From positions 48,644-112,643 of the forward strand of contig JABABM010000004.1 of the NCBI GenBank assembly GCA_014238205.1: DNA of 64,000 nucleotides. Direction: 5' to 3'. The notes beneath the pieces were generated by a model. That model ran no database searches, was not told the origin of the DNA, and saw only the letters and a list, made by a program, of their open reading frames with translations. The stretch is from Phycisphaerales bacterium. Lineage in GTDB: Bacteria; Planctomycetota; Phycisphaerae; Phycisphaerales; SM1A02. Below, piece by piece: positions 38,586-47,395 of this stretch; positions within the stretch are counted from its first letter, which is position 1, and each line of letters begins with the position of its first letter. The position numbers and the translations under genes are program-made.

Positions 38586-39506
38586 ATGCGCATCGTCTCC
38601 CTTCTGCCCTCGGCCACGGAACTGCTCTGCTCGATACCCGGCGCAGAAGAACTCCTCGTCGGCAGGTCGCATGAATGCGACTGGCCGCCATCGATCATCG
38701 ATCGTCCAGTGCTCACGGGTCAGCACATCACTGCAACCAGCAGCAGCGGGATCGACAGCCAGGTCCACGACGCGATTGAATCACATGGATCCCTCTACAC
38801 GCTCGATGCCGATGTCCTTTCCAGCCTGGAACCGGATCTCATCCTCACGCAGGATCTCTGCAATGTCTGCTCGATCGATCTGCATACGGTCCAGCGGATC
38901 GCGGCCGGCATGCCCCATGCTCCCCGGGTCCTGAATCTCAACCCCTCGTCAATCGAGGACGTGATGGATGATCTCCTCCACATCGGCGAGGCCTGCAACC
39001 TGGTCGCCCCCGCAAACGAAACGCTGGTCGAACTCCGTGCCCGATGGTGGACCGCCCGGGACCATGTCAACGAACTGATTCCCGGCCCTGTCACCGCCCT
39101 GCTGGAATGGATGGACCCGCTGTACATCGCGGGACACTGGACTCCGCAACTCATCGAGCAAGCCGGTGGACGACATCCCTTGAATGACGCGGGGCAGCCT
39201 TCGAAGGTGATCCAGCCGGAGCAACTCCTGGAAGCAGCCCCCCAGCGACTGGTCATCGCGCCTTGCGGCATGGACCTGCACGCCATCGAGGGAGAAGTTC
39301 AACTACTTACAGGCGCCAGCTGGTGGAACCAGCTTCCGGCAGTCCAACATGGCCAGGTTGCGCTCGTAGACGGAAGCGCCTGGTTCAACCGCCCCGGCCC
39401 AAGGCTGATCGATGCCTTCTGCTGGTTGACGGCGTGGATCAATGATCGCCCGGAGCTTGCTCCGGCTGATCCCCCGGTTCGCTATCTCCAACCTGTTCCG
39501 GATTGA
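38586..39506 (+). CDS. Cobalamin/iron-type substrate-binding-fold protein (BtuF-like), no signal peptide
   Basis: 306 residues. The fold is that of class III periplasmic binding proteins: MRIVSLLPSATELLCSIPGA, then VGRSHECDWPP, LEPDLILTQ, and LEAAPQRLVIAPCG. A signal peptide is absent, so the protein is probably cytosolic, unlike BtuF that feeds a transporter. Similar leaderless proteins are widespread and usually annotated as cobalamin-binding; their role is not settled. No transporter genes adjoin it. Its last 68 bases overlap the end of the convergent DUF1573 gene. Confidence 0.7.
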   Translation: MRIVSLLPSATELLCSIPGAEELLVGRSHECDWPPSIIDRPVLTGQHITATSSSGIDSQVHDAIESHGSLYTLDADVLSSLEPDLILTQDLCNVCSIDLHTVQRIAAGMPHAPRVLNLNPSSIEDVMDDLLHIGEACNLVAPANETLVELRARWWTARDHVNELIPGPVTALLEWMDPLYIAGHWTPQLIEQAGGRHPLNDAGQPSKVIQPEQLLEAAPQRLVIAPCGMDLHAIEGEVQLLTGASWWNQLPAVQHGQVALVDGSAWFNRPGPRLIDAFCWLTAWINDRPELAPADPPVRYLQPVPD

Positions 39507-40308
39507 ACTCGATGTTCGTTTCATCTGGAAGGAACATGGGTTCACCCGTTCGCATCTCACCGAGACTTCCCGGCGGATTGACGGGGATCCGAGTCGTTCG
39601 GGCATCGGGCATGGTCGCCTGGATGAGACCGTTGATCGGCGGGGTGTCAACCGCATGAATCTCGAGAAGACCCATGTACCGATCCGGTGTTCCCAATCTC
39701 CTGCTCCCTCGTGACTGAAGTTCCCAGCCGGCAAAATCTATCTTGAGCGAGTCAGCGGAATTGATCACGGGCGGAGGAGGCAACTCCTCGCCCCACCATT
39801 CAAGGAAGAGACGCCCCGTGGCATCTGGATGGGCGGGCTTGATCCGAATGAATTTCGGTGCATGGCGAAGTCCTTCCTGGATCCTGCCTTCTGCAGACAA
39901 CCAGAGAACAAGCGGGGTCTCGCCTTCGAGTACGACCTTGATGCTCGAGTCGATCTTGTGCGACTCCTTCACCGTAAGTGTGACGGGAAGTTCCATCGTC
40001 GCCCCTGGAGCGAGATTCGGTTCACCTGGTCCTGCCCATGTACATCCACAACTGGGAACGGTCTTGATGATCTTCAGTGGACGGGTCGTGGTGTTGCGAA
40101 GGTGGAATGTGTGTTCGACCGTCTGGTCCTTGCCATCGATGAGGACCACGCCGAAGTCGTGACGCGAAGGTCCAACCGACTGCAACGGCGAGGCCAGGAG
40201 CCCCTGCACAACCCACCAGGCACCGAGACCACCGATTGCAACAAGCAGCAGGATCGCGAACCCCTGCATGGGTTGAAGCCGTCGCCGGGATGTTTCGGGA
40301 GCATCCAC
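39439..40308 (-). CDS. DUF1573 protein, membrane-anchored
   Basis: 289 residues from GTG 40308; no clear ribosome site, and ATG 40269 (MQGFAILL) is an alternative. One N-terminal hydrophobic helix ([20 protein letters not shown]) is followed by the DUF1573 signature: [27 protein letters not shown] and SCGCTW. The fold is an Ig-like, HYDIN/ASH-type beta sandwich. Members are common and often secreted in Planctomycetota and Bacteroidota; their function is unknown. The acidic C-terminal tail ([15 protein letters not shown]) is the part overlapping the convergent neighbour. Confidence 0.78.
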   Translation of the reverse strand: MDAPETSRRRLQPMQGFAILLLVAIGGLGAWWVVQGLLASPLQSVGPSRHDFGVVLIDGKDQTVEHTFHLRNTTTRPLKIIKTVPSCGCTWAGPGEPNLAPGATMELPVTLTVKESHKIDSSIKVVLEGETPLVLWLSAEGRIQEGLRHAPKFIRIKPAHPDATGRLFLEWWGEELPPPPVINSADSLKIDFAGWELQSRGSRRLGTPDRYMGLLEIHAVDTPPINGLIQATMPDARTTRIPVNPPGSLGEMRTGEPMFLPDETNIEFNPEQVGDSEPGDQPEQAPGDH

Positions 40309-40385
40309 GAGGGAATCATAGAACCTTCACTGTCATGTTGGCAGGCCCATCCCCTGTTTCGAGCCTCGCAGGAGGGTTTTGTTTC

Positions 40386-40401
40386 TGGCACGATCGTTGC
40401 A
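40386..40401 (+). promoter_or_regulatory. Sigma-54 (-24/-12) promoter of clpB
   Basis: TGGCACGatcgTTGCA matches the RpoN consensus TGGCACG-N4-TTGCW at every defined base. The start point would be near 40411, some 33 bases before ATG 40444, leaving room for AGGAG at the ribosome site. Sigma-54 promoters need an AAA+ activator, none of which is in the window. Confidence 0.65.
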
Positions 40402-40443
40402 CCAGTGCTGCAGGGGATTTCACCCTTCGATCCAGGAGCTTTC

Positions 40444-43080
40444 ATGAACCTCGATACCTTCACGACCCAGGCCAAACAGGCAATTGCATCGGCACAATCC
40501 ATTTCTCAGGAAATGGGGCATGCGGAAATGCTGCCGCTGCACCTGCTGGCGGCAATGCTTGATGATGCGGGGAATGTCACGCGATCGATCCTCGAGCGTG
40601 CAGGTCGGGATCCCTCGAAGGTAAGCGAACTGGTTACGGCCCAACTCAACCAGCTTCCAACCGTCAGTGCATCGGGTGGTCATATGCCACAGACCTCGCC
40701 GGGAATGATGAAGGTATTGACCGATGCCACGGCGACATCGACCTCGATGAAGGATCAGTACACCTCCGCCGAGCACCTGCTCCTGGCCCTGAGTGAAGTT
40801 CCTTCACCCGCCGCGGATGCACTTGCAACACTCGGACTTGATACGGGGACGATCAGAAAGACCATCGATGACCTGCGAAGCGCATCGGGCGTAACCAACC
40901 TCAATGACCCCGATGCCGAATCCAACTTCGACTCGCTTGCACGATATGCGATCGACCTGAATGAACTGGCCGCATCGGGGCGACTCGATCCCGTCATAGG
41001 TCGCGACGAGGAAATCCGACGCTGCATGCAGGTGCTTACCAGGCGCACGAAGAACAACCCCGTCCTGATCGGTGAACCTGGAACCGGCAAGACCGCCATT
41101 GCCGAGGGCCTTGCACAACGCATCGTCAACAACGACTGTCCAAGCGGCATGCGCCATGCACGCATCATGGCCCTGGACGTCGGACAATTACTGGCAGGAA
41201 CGAAGTTCCGCGGCGAGTTCGAGGAACGTCTCAAGGCAGTGCTTCGCGAAGTCACTGCCGCCGAGGGGCGGGTCATCCTGTTCATCGACGAACTGCACAC
41301 GATCGTCGGCGCCGGCGCCGCGGAAGGCTCCGTCTCCGCCGGCAACCTGCTCAAGCCGGCCCTCGCACGCGGGGAACTTCGATGCATCGGCGCGACGACG
41401 CTCGACGAATACAGGCAGCACATCGAAAAGGACGCGGCCTTCGAGCGACGTTTCCAGCCGGTGTTCGTCGACGAGCCCTCCGTCGAGGCGACTGTTGCGA
41501 TTCTCAGGGGCCTCAAGCAGCGATACGAGGCACACCATGGCGTCCGTATCCAGGATGCCGCGATCGTTGCCGCTTCATCGCTCTCTCACCGGTACATCGC
41601 CGACCGCTTTCTCCCGGACAAGGCCATCGACCTGCTTGATGAAGCTTCATCACGTCTTCGCATGGAAAACGATTCGATGCCCGTGGAACTTGAAGGCATG
41701 CGTCGCCGGATCCTCCAGCTCGAGATCGAGCGGGAAGCATTGAAAAGCGAATCGGATGCCGCCTCCATGGACCGACTCAAGGCACTTGAAGCCGAGTTGG
41801 CCGAACTGGATGAATCCAACCGGGCACTCACGGCACAATGGGATGTCGAGAAGGCTGAACTGGACGAGATTCGAGCAGTCAAGGAGGCCATCGACACCGC
41901 CCACACCGAACTGGAGCAGGCACAGCGTCGAGGCGATCTGGAGACTGCCGCGAGAATCCAGTACGGAACGCAGCGGGAACTTGACCAGCGACTTGCCGCG
42001 GCCGAGTCGGTGCTTGACGAACGACAGAGCGAAGGCCGGTCCCTGGTGCGGGAGGAAGTCGACGCCGAGCAGATCGCCCAGGTCGTTTCAGCGTGGACCG
42101 GCATTCCCGCTTCAAGACTCGTCGAAGCCGAACGGGAGCGACTCCTTCGAATGGAAGATGCCCTCCGGCACCGCCTGGTCGGGCAGGACGAAGCCGTTAC
42201 CGCCGTCTCCGATGCCGTTCGTCGCAGTCGTGCAGGCCTGGATGATGCCGGGCGCCCGATCGGGTCATTCCTCTTCCTCGGACCGACCGGGACAGGCAAG
42301 ACGGAACTGTGCAAGGCGCTGGCGGAGTTCCTCTTCAGCACGGAGGATGCCATCGTACGCATCGACATGAGTGAATACATGGAACAGCATTCCGTGGCGA
42401 GACTCATCGGATCACCTCCCGGGTATGTCGGGTACGAAGAAGGTGGCCGCCTTACCGAGGCCGTCCGCCGACGACCCTACTGTGTTGTTCTCTTCGACGA
42501 GATGGAGAAAGCACATCCTGATGTGTGCAACATCCTGCTCCAGGTGCTCGAGGATGGCCGACTCACGGATGGGCATGGTCGTACAGTTGATTTCAGCAAT
42601 ACGATCATCGTGATGACGAGCAACATCGGATCGCAGCAGATCCTCGAGCTGACCGAATCGGGTGCACTTGATGTCGAGATCGAGGCGCACATCCAAGACC
42701 TCCTGAAGAAGACCCTGAGACCGGAGCTGCTCAACCGAATCGACGATACGGTTGTCTTCCACCAGCTCACGAAGGTCCAGTTGCTCGACATCGCGAGGAT
42801 CCAGATCGAGATTCTCTGCAGGCGAATGACGGAACGAGGGCTGACCCTGGAACTGACGGATGAGGCACTTGATGCGCTCGTCTCGGAAGGCTGGGATCCC
42901 CATTTCGGTGCCCGACCTCTTCGTCGTACCATTCGGCAGCGTATTGAAAACGAGATTGCGTCCCTCATCCTCGCCGGAACACTCGAGGAGGGAGATCGAG
43001 TTCTCGTGGATGTCGCCGGGGAGGCCTTCCGCTTCGAAACCATTGCTTCCCCTGCAACGGAAACCGCCGAAACGCGTTGA
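40444..43080 (+). CDS. clpB: ATP-dependent chaperone ClpB (disaggregase)
   Basis: 878 residues. ATG 40444 is preceded by AGGAG 5 bases away and starts the N-domain ([19 protein letters not shown]). Two AAA+ modules have Walker [12 protein letters not shown] and [10 protein letters not shown], Walker B FIDELH and LFDEMEKAH, the pore loop [13 protein letters not shown], and the long coiled-coil middle domain (about 410-530) that separates ClpB from ClpA and ClpC. With DnaK it pulls apart protein aggregates after heat stress. It has its own hairpin terminator at 43139-43164 and a possible sigma-54 promoter. Confidence 0.97.
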   Translation: MNLDTFTTQAKQAIASAQSISQEMGHAEMLPLHLLAAMLDDAGNVTRSILERAGRDPSKVSELVTAQLNQLPTVSASGGHMPQTSPGMMKVLTDATATSTSMKDQYTSAEHLLLALSEVPSPAADALATLGLDTGTIRKTIDDLRSASGVTNLNDPDAESNFDSLARYAIDLNELAASGRLDPVIGRDEEIRRCMQVLTRRTKNNPVLIGEPGTGKTAIAEGLAQRIVNNDCPSGMRHARIMALDVGQLLAGTKFRGEFEERLKAVLREVTAAEGRVILFIDELHTIVGAGAAEGSVSAGNLLKPALARGELRCIGATTLDEYRQHIEKDAAFERRFQPVFVDEPSVEATVAILRGLKQRYEAHHGVRIQDAAIVAASSLSHRYIADRFLPDKAIDLLDEASSRLRMENDSMPVELEGMRRRILQLEIEREALKSESDAASMDRLKALEAELAELDESNRALTAQWDVEKAELDEIRAVKEAIDTAHTELEQAQRRGDLETAARIQYGTQRELDQRLAAAESVLDERQSEGRSLVREEVDAEQIAQVVSAWTGIPASRLVEAERERLLRMEDALRHRLVGQDEAVTAVSDAVRRSRAGLDDAGRPIGSFLFLGPTGTGKTELCKALAEFLFSTEDAIVRIDMSEYMEQHSVARLIGSPPGYVGYEEGGRLTEAVRRRPYCVVLFDEMEKAHPDVCNILLQVLEDGRLTDGHGRTVDFSNTIIVMTSNIGSQQILELTESGALDVEIEAHIQDLLKKTLRPELLNRIDDTVVFHQLTKVQLLDIARIQIEILCRRMTERGLTLELTDEALDALVSEGWDPHFGARPLRRTIRQRIENEIASLILAGTLEEGDRVLVDVAGEAFRFETIASPATETAETR

Positions 43081-43138
43081 ACCACTCGCTCTCTTCCTTT
43101 CCCAAGCACCTCGTGCGTGGAAAAACTCTCCTCACATG

Positions 43139-43164
43139 CGACCCCTGCATTCCTGCGGGGGTCG
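43139..43164 (+). terminator. Probable clpB terminator
   Basis: CGACCCCTGCA (43139-43149) and TGCGGGGGTCG (43154-43164) form an 11-bp stem with one G-U pair and a TTCC loop, 58 bases after the clpB stop. The tail TCTGCTTTC is only moderately T-rich. Confidence 0.65.
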
Positions 43165-43207
43165 TCTGCTTTCTGCGTACCTGGCTGCGAACCGATAGGA
43201 TGCATCG

Positions 43208-43600
43208 ATGCGTTCACTTCTGCTCATCACATGCTGCTGCCTCCTTCCCGCATGCCAGGGAGGAAAACTTGATTCCCCGGCCCACCGCCTCGCCGGAACA
43301 TGGACGAGTACGTTCAATGGCACGGTCGTCGACATCCTTGCAGAGGATGACACGAGTGGCATCTTCATCATCAAGCTGGCTGACGAAGACTCGTCCCCCT
43401 ACACGGGAGCATTCTCGGCAACAGAGACGATGCTCACCATCGTGAATGACGACAACGGCCCCTGTCCCGGTACGGAAGGCGAATACGAGTTCGCCATTCT
43501 CAATGGTGTCATGCAGTTGACGCTGAACTCCGATGAATGCACCGGACGAGGCGATGGCATCGACTACGCCTGGACACGCATGCTCAAGGCCTCGAACTGA
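43208..43600 (+). CDS. Small lipoprotein with a lipocalin-like beta domain, function unknown
   Basis: 130 residues. The signal peptide MRSLLLITCCCLLPACQGG contains a lipobox (LLPAC), so it is probably a lipoprotein. The mature part is a short beta-rich domain (LAGTWTSTFNGTVVDILAED, MLTIVNDDNG, NGVMQLTLNSDECTG) with the GTW start typical of small lipocalin-like or extracellular beta proteins. It stands alone between clpB and the convergent aroC, with a 6-base gap to the latter. No family is recognised. Confidence 0.7.
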   Translation: MRSLLLITCCCLLPACQGGKLDSPAHRLAGTWTSTFNGTVVDILAEDDTSGIFIIKLADEDSSPYTGAFSATETMLTIVNDDNGPCPGTEGEYEFAILNGVMQLTLNSDECTGRGDGIDYAWTRMLKASN

Positions 43601-43606
43601 CTGGAA

Positions 43607-44770
43607 TCAGAGTGAACGGGCCTGCTCGAGGAACGAACGGTAGTTTGCTCCGACCTCATCCATCGTGTCGCCCCCGAACTTCTCGAGGAAGGCGCGGGCC
43701 ACTTCGAACCCCACGACATTCTCCATGACCACGCTGGCTGCCGGCAATGCACAGACGTCGCTCCGCTCGTAATCACTTCGCTCGGCGTCCTTCGTCTCGA
43801 GGTTCACGCTGGGCATCCCCTGCAGGAGCGTGCTGATGGGTTTCATGGCTCCACGGACGACGATCGGCATTCCGTCGGACATGCCACCCTCGATTCCGCC
43901 GGCATTGTTCCGAGGTCGGGTGAAGCCAAGGCAGGGTTCTCCCCGCTTCGACTCCTCGTACTCGATTGCATCATGCACCTGCGAACCTGTATGGAAGGCC
44001 ACGTCCTTGCCAAGGCCGATTTCCACGGACTTGAAGGCCTGGATGCCCATGACCGCGCCGGCGAGGCGGGCGTCGAGTTTCTCATCAAAGTGCATGCATG
44101 AACCAAGTCCGATGGGGCATCCGAAGACATGCACTTCGCAGAGCCCCCCCACCGTGTCCTTCTCCTCCTTGGCGGAGCGGATGTGCTTGATGATCGCTTC
44201 GCAGACCGGCTCGTCCGGGCAGTAGACATCGCTGTCGTCGCGCGCCGCTCGCAAGGCATCCAGGGAGTTCCGCGTCACCTCGATGTCGGTCACGGCATCG
44301 AGCATGCCACGCACGAATCCGAAGACCTCGATCCCGAAGGAGCGAAGCAGGCACCGGGCTGCTGCACCAGCTGCGGTTCGCGCCGCAGTCTCCCGTGCGC
44401 TGGCTCGTTCAAGCGTGTTGCGACAGTCCGTGGTCAACCACTTGATCGAACCGGCAAGATCCGCATGCCCCGGCCTCGGTCGATGAACAGGTGGCGTCTT
44501 CTCGATGTCATCAAGGCGATTGTCCTTGTTGGGAACCTGGAGCACCAGGGGAGACCCCATCGTCCGGCCGAGTCGAACACCCGCCTGGATATTGACGGTA
44601 TCGGTCTCGATCTTCATTCGTCCGCCACGACCATAGCCACCCTGGCGGCGGCGAAGTTCCGTATTGATGAACTCAACGTCCAACTCGAGGCCCGCAGGCA
44701 GACCACCGACGACGGCAAGGCCGCATGGACCGTGTGATTCTCCGGCAGTCTGGCAAGTCAGTGTGGCCAC
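43607..44770 (-). CDS. aroC: Chorismate synthase
   Basis: 387 residues, the normal length. Signatures present are TAGESHGPCGLAVV at the start, RRRQGGYGRGGRM, and RPRPGHADLAGSIKW, with the conserved ARETAARTAAGAAA, GGIEGGMSDG and DVCALPAASVVMENVVGFE at the end. It converts 5-enolpyruvylshikimate 3-phosphate to chorismate using reduced FMN. It begins 4 bases after aroDE on the same strand, so two shikimate steps are made together; aroA is not here. Confidence 0.96.
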   Translation of the reverse strand: MATLTCQTAGESHGPCGLAVVGGLPAGLELDVEFINTELRRRQGGYGRGGRMKIETDTVNIQAGVRLGRTMGSPLVLQVPNKDNRLDDIEKTPPVHRPRPGHADLAGSIKWLTTDCRNTLERASARETAARTAAGAAARCLLRSFGIEVFGFVRGMLDAVTDIEVTRNSLDALRAARDDSDVYCPDEPVCEAIIKHIRSAKEEKDTVGGLCEVHVFGCPIGLGSCMHFDEKLDARLAGAVMGIQAFKSVEIGLGKDVAFHTGSQVHDAIEYEESKRGEPCLGFTRPRNNAGGIEGGMSDGMPIVVRGAMKPISTLLQGMPSVNLETKDAERSDYERSDVCALPAASVVMENVVGFEVARAFLEKFGGDTMDEVGANYRSFLEQARSL

Positions 44771-44774
44771 GGGT

Positions 44775-46319
44775 TCAGTCTATCAGTTGACGCCATGACT
44801 CGAACGGGGGCTCGAGACCGGTCCATGCATGGAACTGCCGACGGGCCTGTGCCAGGAACATCATGTCACCCGTCACGACCGTCGTCCCCACTGCACGAGC
44901 CGCCTCTACAAGGGGAGTGTTCCGTGGAGCATAGACACACTCGTAGACCACCGAAGCCTCCTCGAGCATCCATCCGGGCAGGCCCAGGCACTCGATGGGA
45001 TTTCCTTCCGGGTCCGGCCCACCCTCCATGCCGACTGAAGTCGTGTTGAGAATGACGTCGTACCCGGTCAACTCGTCAAGATCTCCAAGCGTGCACATGT
45101 GATCGTCCATGGCCTCCACGAGCGCCTGGGCGCGTTGTGGTGTCCGGTTGAAGATGTCGACGCGGGCACCGGCTTCAACAAGGCCGGCCACTGCTGCGCG
45201 AGCCGCACCGCCTGCTCCAAGGACCGCGATGCGTGATCCCGGGGGATCAAGGCCAAGTGTTTCGACGATGGCGGGCGCATCGGTATTGTCGGCACTGAGC
45301 CCTCCCTCCTCGTCAACGATGATCGTATTGACTGCACCGGCTCGCTGGGCGATCTCGCTGATGGTTCCGCCCGCCTCCTTCACGAAACGCAGCGCGTGCT
45401 CCTTGTGTGGAAGCGTGATGCACAATCCACGCAGTCGGAACCCACTGTCAGCCAGGAGGACGCCGACCGTGGCCTTGAATGACTCCCAACCGGGCGCAAC
45501 AGGCAAAGGCATGAACACCCCGTTGAAACCGGCGTCTGCAAAGCCGGAGTTCTGGACGATCGGGCTGATGCTGTGGGAAACAGGATCCCCGAGGATGCAG
45601 TAGACAGCCGTCTCCGCATCAAGTTCACGGAAGCGGTACCGGGAGACGAGTTCACGCACCGAGCATTGTCCCGGGGCCGTTGGCCCACCTGTTCCGGCTG
45701 CAAAGGAAAGAAATGCGCCTTCACGCCCGGCCAGCACGCGTGTTGGAAGTCCTGCTTCGCCCATGCACAGTGCAATCGTGGGCTTGGCGCGTGTGCGAAG
45801 GACATCGAATGCTTCGATGGAATCACGGGCCGACCGTGCTCTCCATGCAATCTTGATGACAGCAGCTTCCTCGATACTGCTCATCTCCGCCACGGCTCGC
45901 AGCAGGTCACCTGGTCGACCAAGCATGTCGTGCCTGGAGAGGATGAGCCCGGTATCTTCTCCCATCGCCTTCCAAGCCATTCGAAGTGGCTCGGACTCCA
46001 GCCACATCGGAGCCTCCAGGTCGATGTATCGAGGGCAGGTTCCAGTGGAACCCAGCACTTCGAGCAGTTGGGCGATCTCGTCAGCGGACCCGTCGAAGTC
46101 TCCCCCCTCGGAAACACTTCGAACGGTCAGGATGCTGGGGACGGAGGCATCGTTCACCAGGATCGCAACCGCATCGGCCGCTCCGTCCATTCCAGGCCAT
46201 GCATCTATGCGCCATTCAATGATGTCGGCGCCGTCCTCGACTGCAGAGCAGGATTGAGAAAGAGCCGATTCGACATCGCCCGGGCTCGGGACATGAATGG
46301 ATGCAGCCACGAGTGCCAT
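44775..46319 (-). CDS. aroDE: Fused 3-dehydroquinate dehydratase (type I) and shikimate dehydrogenase
   Basis: 514 residues. Residues 1 to about 230 are a type I dehydroquinase: EWRIDAWPG, ILSRHDM with the catalytic His, and AVIKIAW with the Schiff-base Lys. Residues 240-514 are shikimate dehydrogenase: YCILGDPVSHSISP, LPHKEHALRFV with the catalytic Lys, DNTDAPAIVETLG, the dinucleotide motif GAGGAARAAVAG, NRTPQRA, and LNTTSVGMEG. The two consecutive steps of the shikimate pathway are thus covalently linked, an arrangement known from plants, Chlamydiae and several Planctomycetota. It is followed by aroC. Confidence 0.95.
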   Translation of the reverse strand: MALVAASIHVPSPGDVESALSQSCSAVEDGADIIEWRIDAWPGMDGAADAVAILVNDASVPSILTVRSVSEGGDFDGSADEIAQLLEVLGSTGTCPRYIDLEAPMWLESEPLRMAWKAMGEDTGLILSRHDMLGRPGDLLRAVAEMSSIEEAAVIKIAWRARSARDSIEAFDVLRTRAKPTIALCMGEAGLPTRVLAGREGAFLSFAAGTGGPTAPGQCSVRELVSRYRFRELDAETAVYCILGDPVSHSISPIVQNSGFADAGFNGVFMPLPVAPGWESFKATVGVLLADSGFRLRGLCITLPHKEHALRFVKEAGGTISEIAQRAGAVNTIIVDEEGGLSADNTDAPAIVETLGLDPPGSRIAVLGAGGAARAAVAGLVEAGARVDIFNRTPQRAQALVEAMDDHMCTLGDLDELTGYDVILNTTSVGMEGGPDPEGNPIECLGLPGWMLEEASVVYECVYAPRNTPLVEAARAVGTTVVTGDMMFLAQARRQFHAWTGLEPPFESWRQLID

Positions 46320-46362
46320 GGATGGATCATACGACCTTCAGTCTTCCCGGTACGATGCACCC

Positions 46363-47001
46363 ATGCCTGGAAAACCCTTCGACGAGGGAGATACAGCAAT
46401 CGAGGAGGCCCATGGCCTTCTCCGGAGCTGGACACAGGGGCTCTTTCGGTTCGATGAGCACGTCCAGTCACTGAAGTATGTCATTGCGCCCGATGGCCAA
46501 CTGATCGCCCCGGTCATGGTTGCCGCCCTGCAGACCCCGGATACGGCCCTGTACATCCCGGATGATGAAGCACCCGTGCTTGAGCTTCTCCTTTCATTGG
46601 AAGCCTTCGAGGACCGTGGAGAAGCTGCAGTGCTTGCCGATCGATGGCGAATCCACCATGGGACCGAGGAGGACATCAACTGGGCCTTCATGAACATCGA
46701 CATGGTCCGCATCAGCGGCCTGGTCATCGATGGAGATGCCATCGTCAGGTTGAATCCCTTCGCCGATATTGAAGCAGATCTCTGCCGCAGGCTCAATGCC
46801 CTTGGCGAAAGCACGCTCCAGCGGATCTGCAAGGGACAACTGGATGTCGACGTCGAGCATCCATGTGTGGTTGCGATTGATCCACTCGGCCTGGACATTC
46901 GCGCACGCTTCGACGTTCTGCGCCTGCCCTTCGGTACGACACTCGAGTCGCCCGACCGGGTCCTCGCTGTCGTCAAGTCGTGGGCATCGGCAGCAAACTG
47001 A
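46363..47001 (+). CDS. Conserved hypothetical protein, PNPOx-like/DUF2470 (HugZ-like) features
   Basis: 212 residues from ATG 46363. The first half resembles a split-barrel flavin-binding domain: FDEHVQSLKYVIAPDG, LIAPVMVAALQTPDTALYIP. The end (VVAIDPLGLDIRARFDVLRL then PFGTTLESPDRVLAVVKSW) resembles DUF2470, the C-terminal domain of HugZ heme-utilisation proteins. The likeness is by eye and not conclusive. It diverges from aroDE with a 43-base gap and overlaps the convergent 46973-47395 gene by 29 bases. Confidence 0.5.
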   Translation: MPGKPFDEGDTAIEEAHGLLRSWTQGLFRFDEHVQSLKYVIAPDGQLIAPVMVAALQTPDTALYIPDDEAPVLELLLSLEAFEDRGEAAVLADRWRIHHGTEEDINWAFMNIDMVRISGLVIDGDAIVRLNPFADIEADLCRRLNALGESTLQRICKGQLDVDVEHPCVVAIDPLGLDIRARFDVLRLPFGTTLESPDRVLAVVKSWASAAN

Positions 47002-47395
47002 CATCCGGTTCGACGAAGCCAGTGCGAGCCTCGGAAGACATGAGGCACGCACGTGAGTAGTACTTCAGCAGAATCTGCTTCTCAAGCAGTTCGGGGTGCG
47101 CCTTGAGAAACTGGTCGAACCTCTCATCCCCGGAACGCCCCTGCACCAGCGCGTGCATGATGCGCATCCATGCAACCGTGACGGTTTCGTGGTATCCGCT
47201 GTCATCGCTGGACTCGACACCGATGACGACGTTGTACTTCTGTATGCCGACTCGCATCGACTCAAGGGCATCGTCGAAGGGTCGACTCCGGGCGTAGTAC
47301 CAGGCGACGTGCACGTGCGCCTCGTGCGTCCAGCATTCCCTTGAAAGCGTCGTATCCTCGAAGGCGCTGATGAACCGGGCAGTGTTCACGATCAA
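46973..47395 (-). CDS. Conserved hypothetical protein, 140 residues, cytoplasmic
   Basis: Starts at TTG 47395 with a four-base overlap, or GTG 47389. It is mostly helical. Conserved-looking features are CWTHEAHVHVAWYYARS and GYHETVTVAWMRIM, giving a cluster of His near two Trp. No membrane segment or signal peptide is present. It is the last gene of the envelope operon. I recall similar uncharacterised proteins with the W.H..H and YHET pattern, but no function is known to me. Confidence 0.6.
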   Translation of the reverse strand: MIVNTARFISAFEDTTLSRECWTHEAHVHVAWYYARSRPFDDALESMRVGIQKYNVVIGVESSDDSGYHETVTVAWMRIMHALVQGRSGDERFDQFLKAHPELLEKQILLKYYSRACLMSSEARTGFVEPDVSLLPMPTT

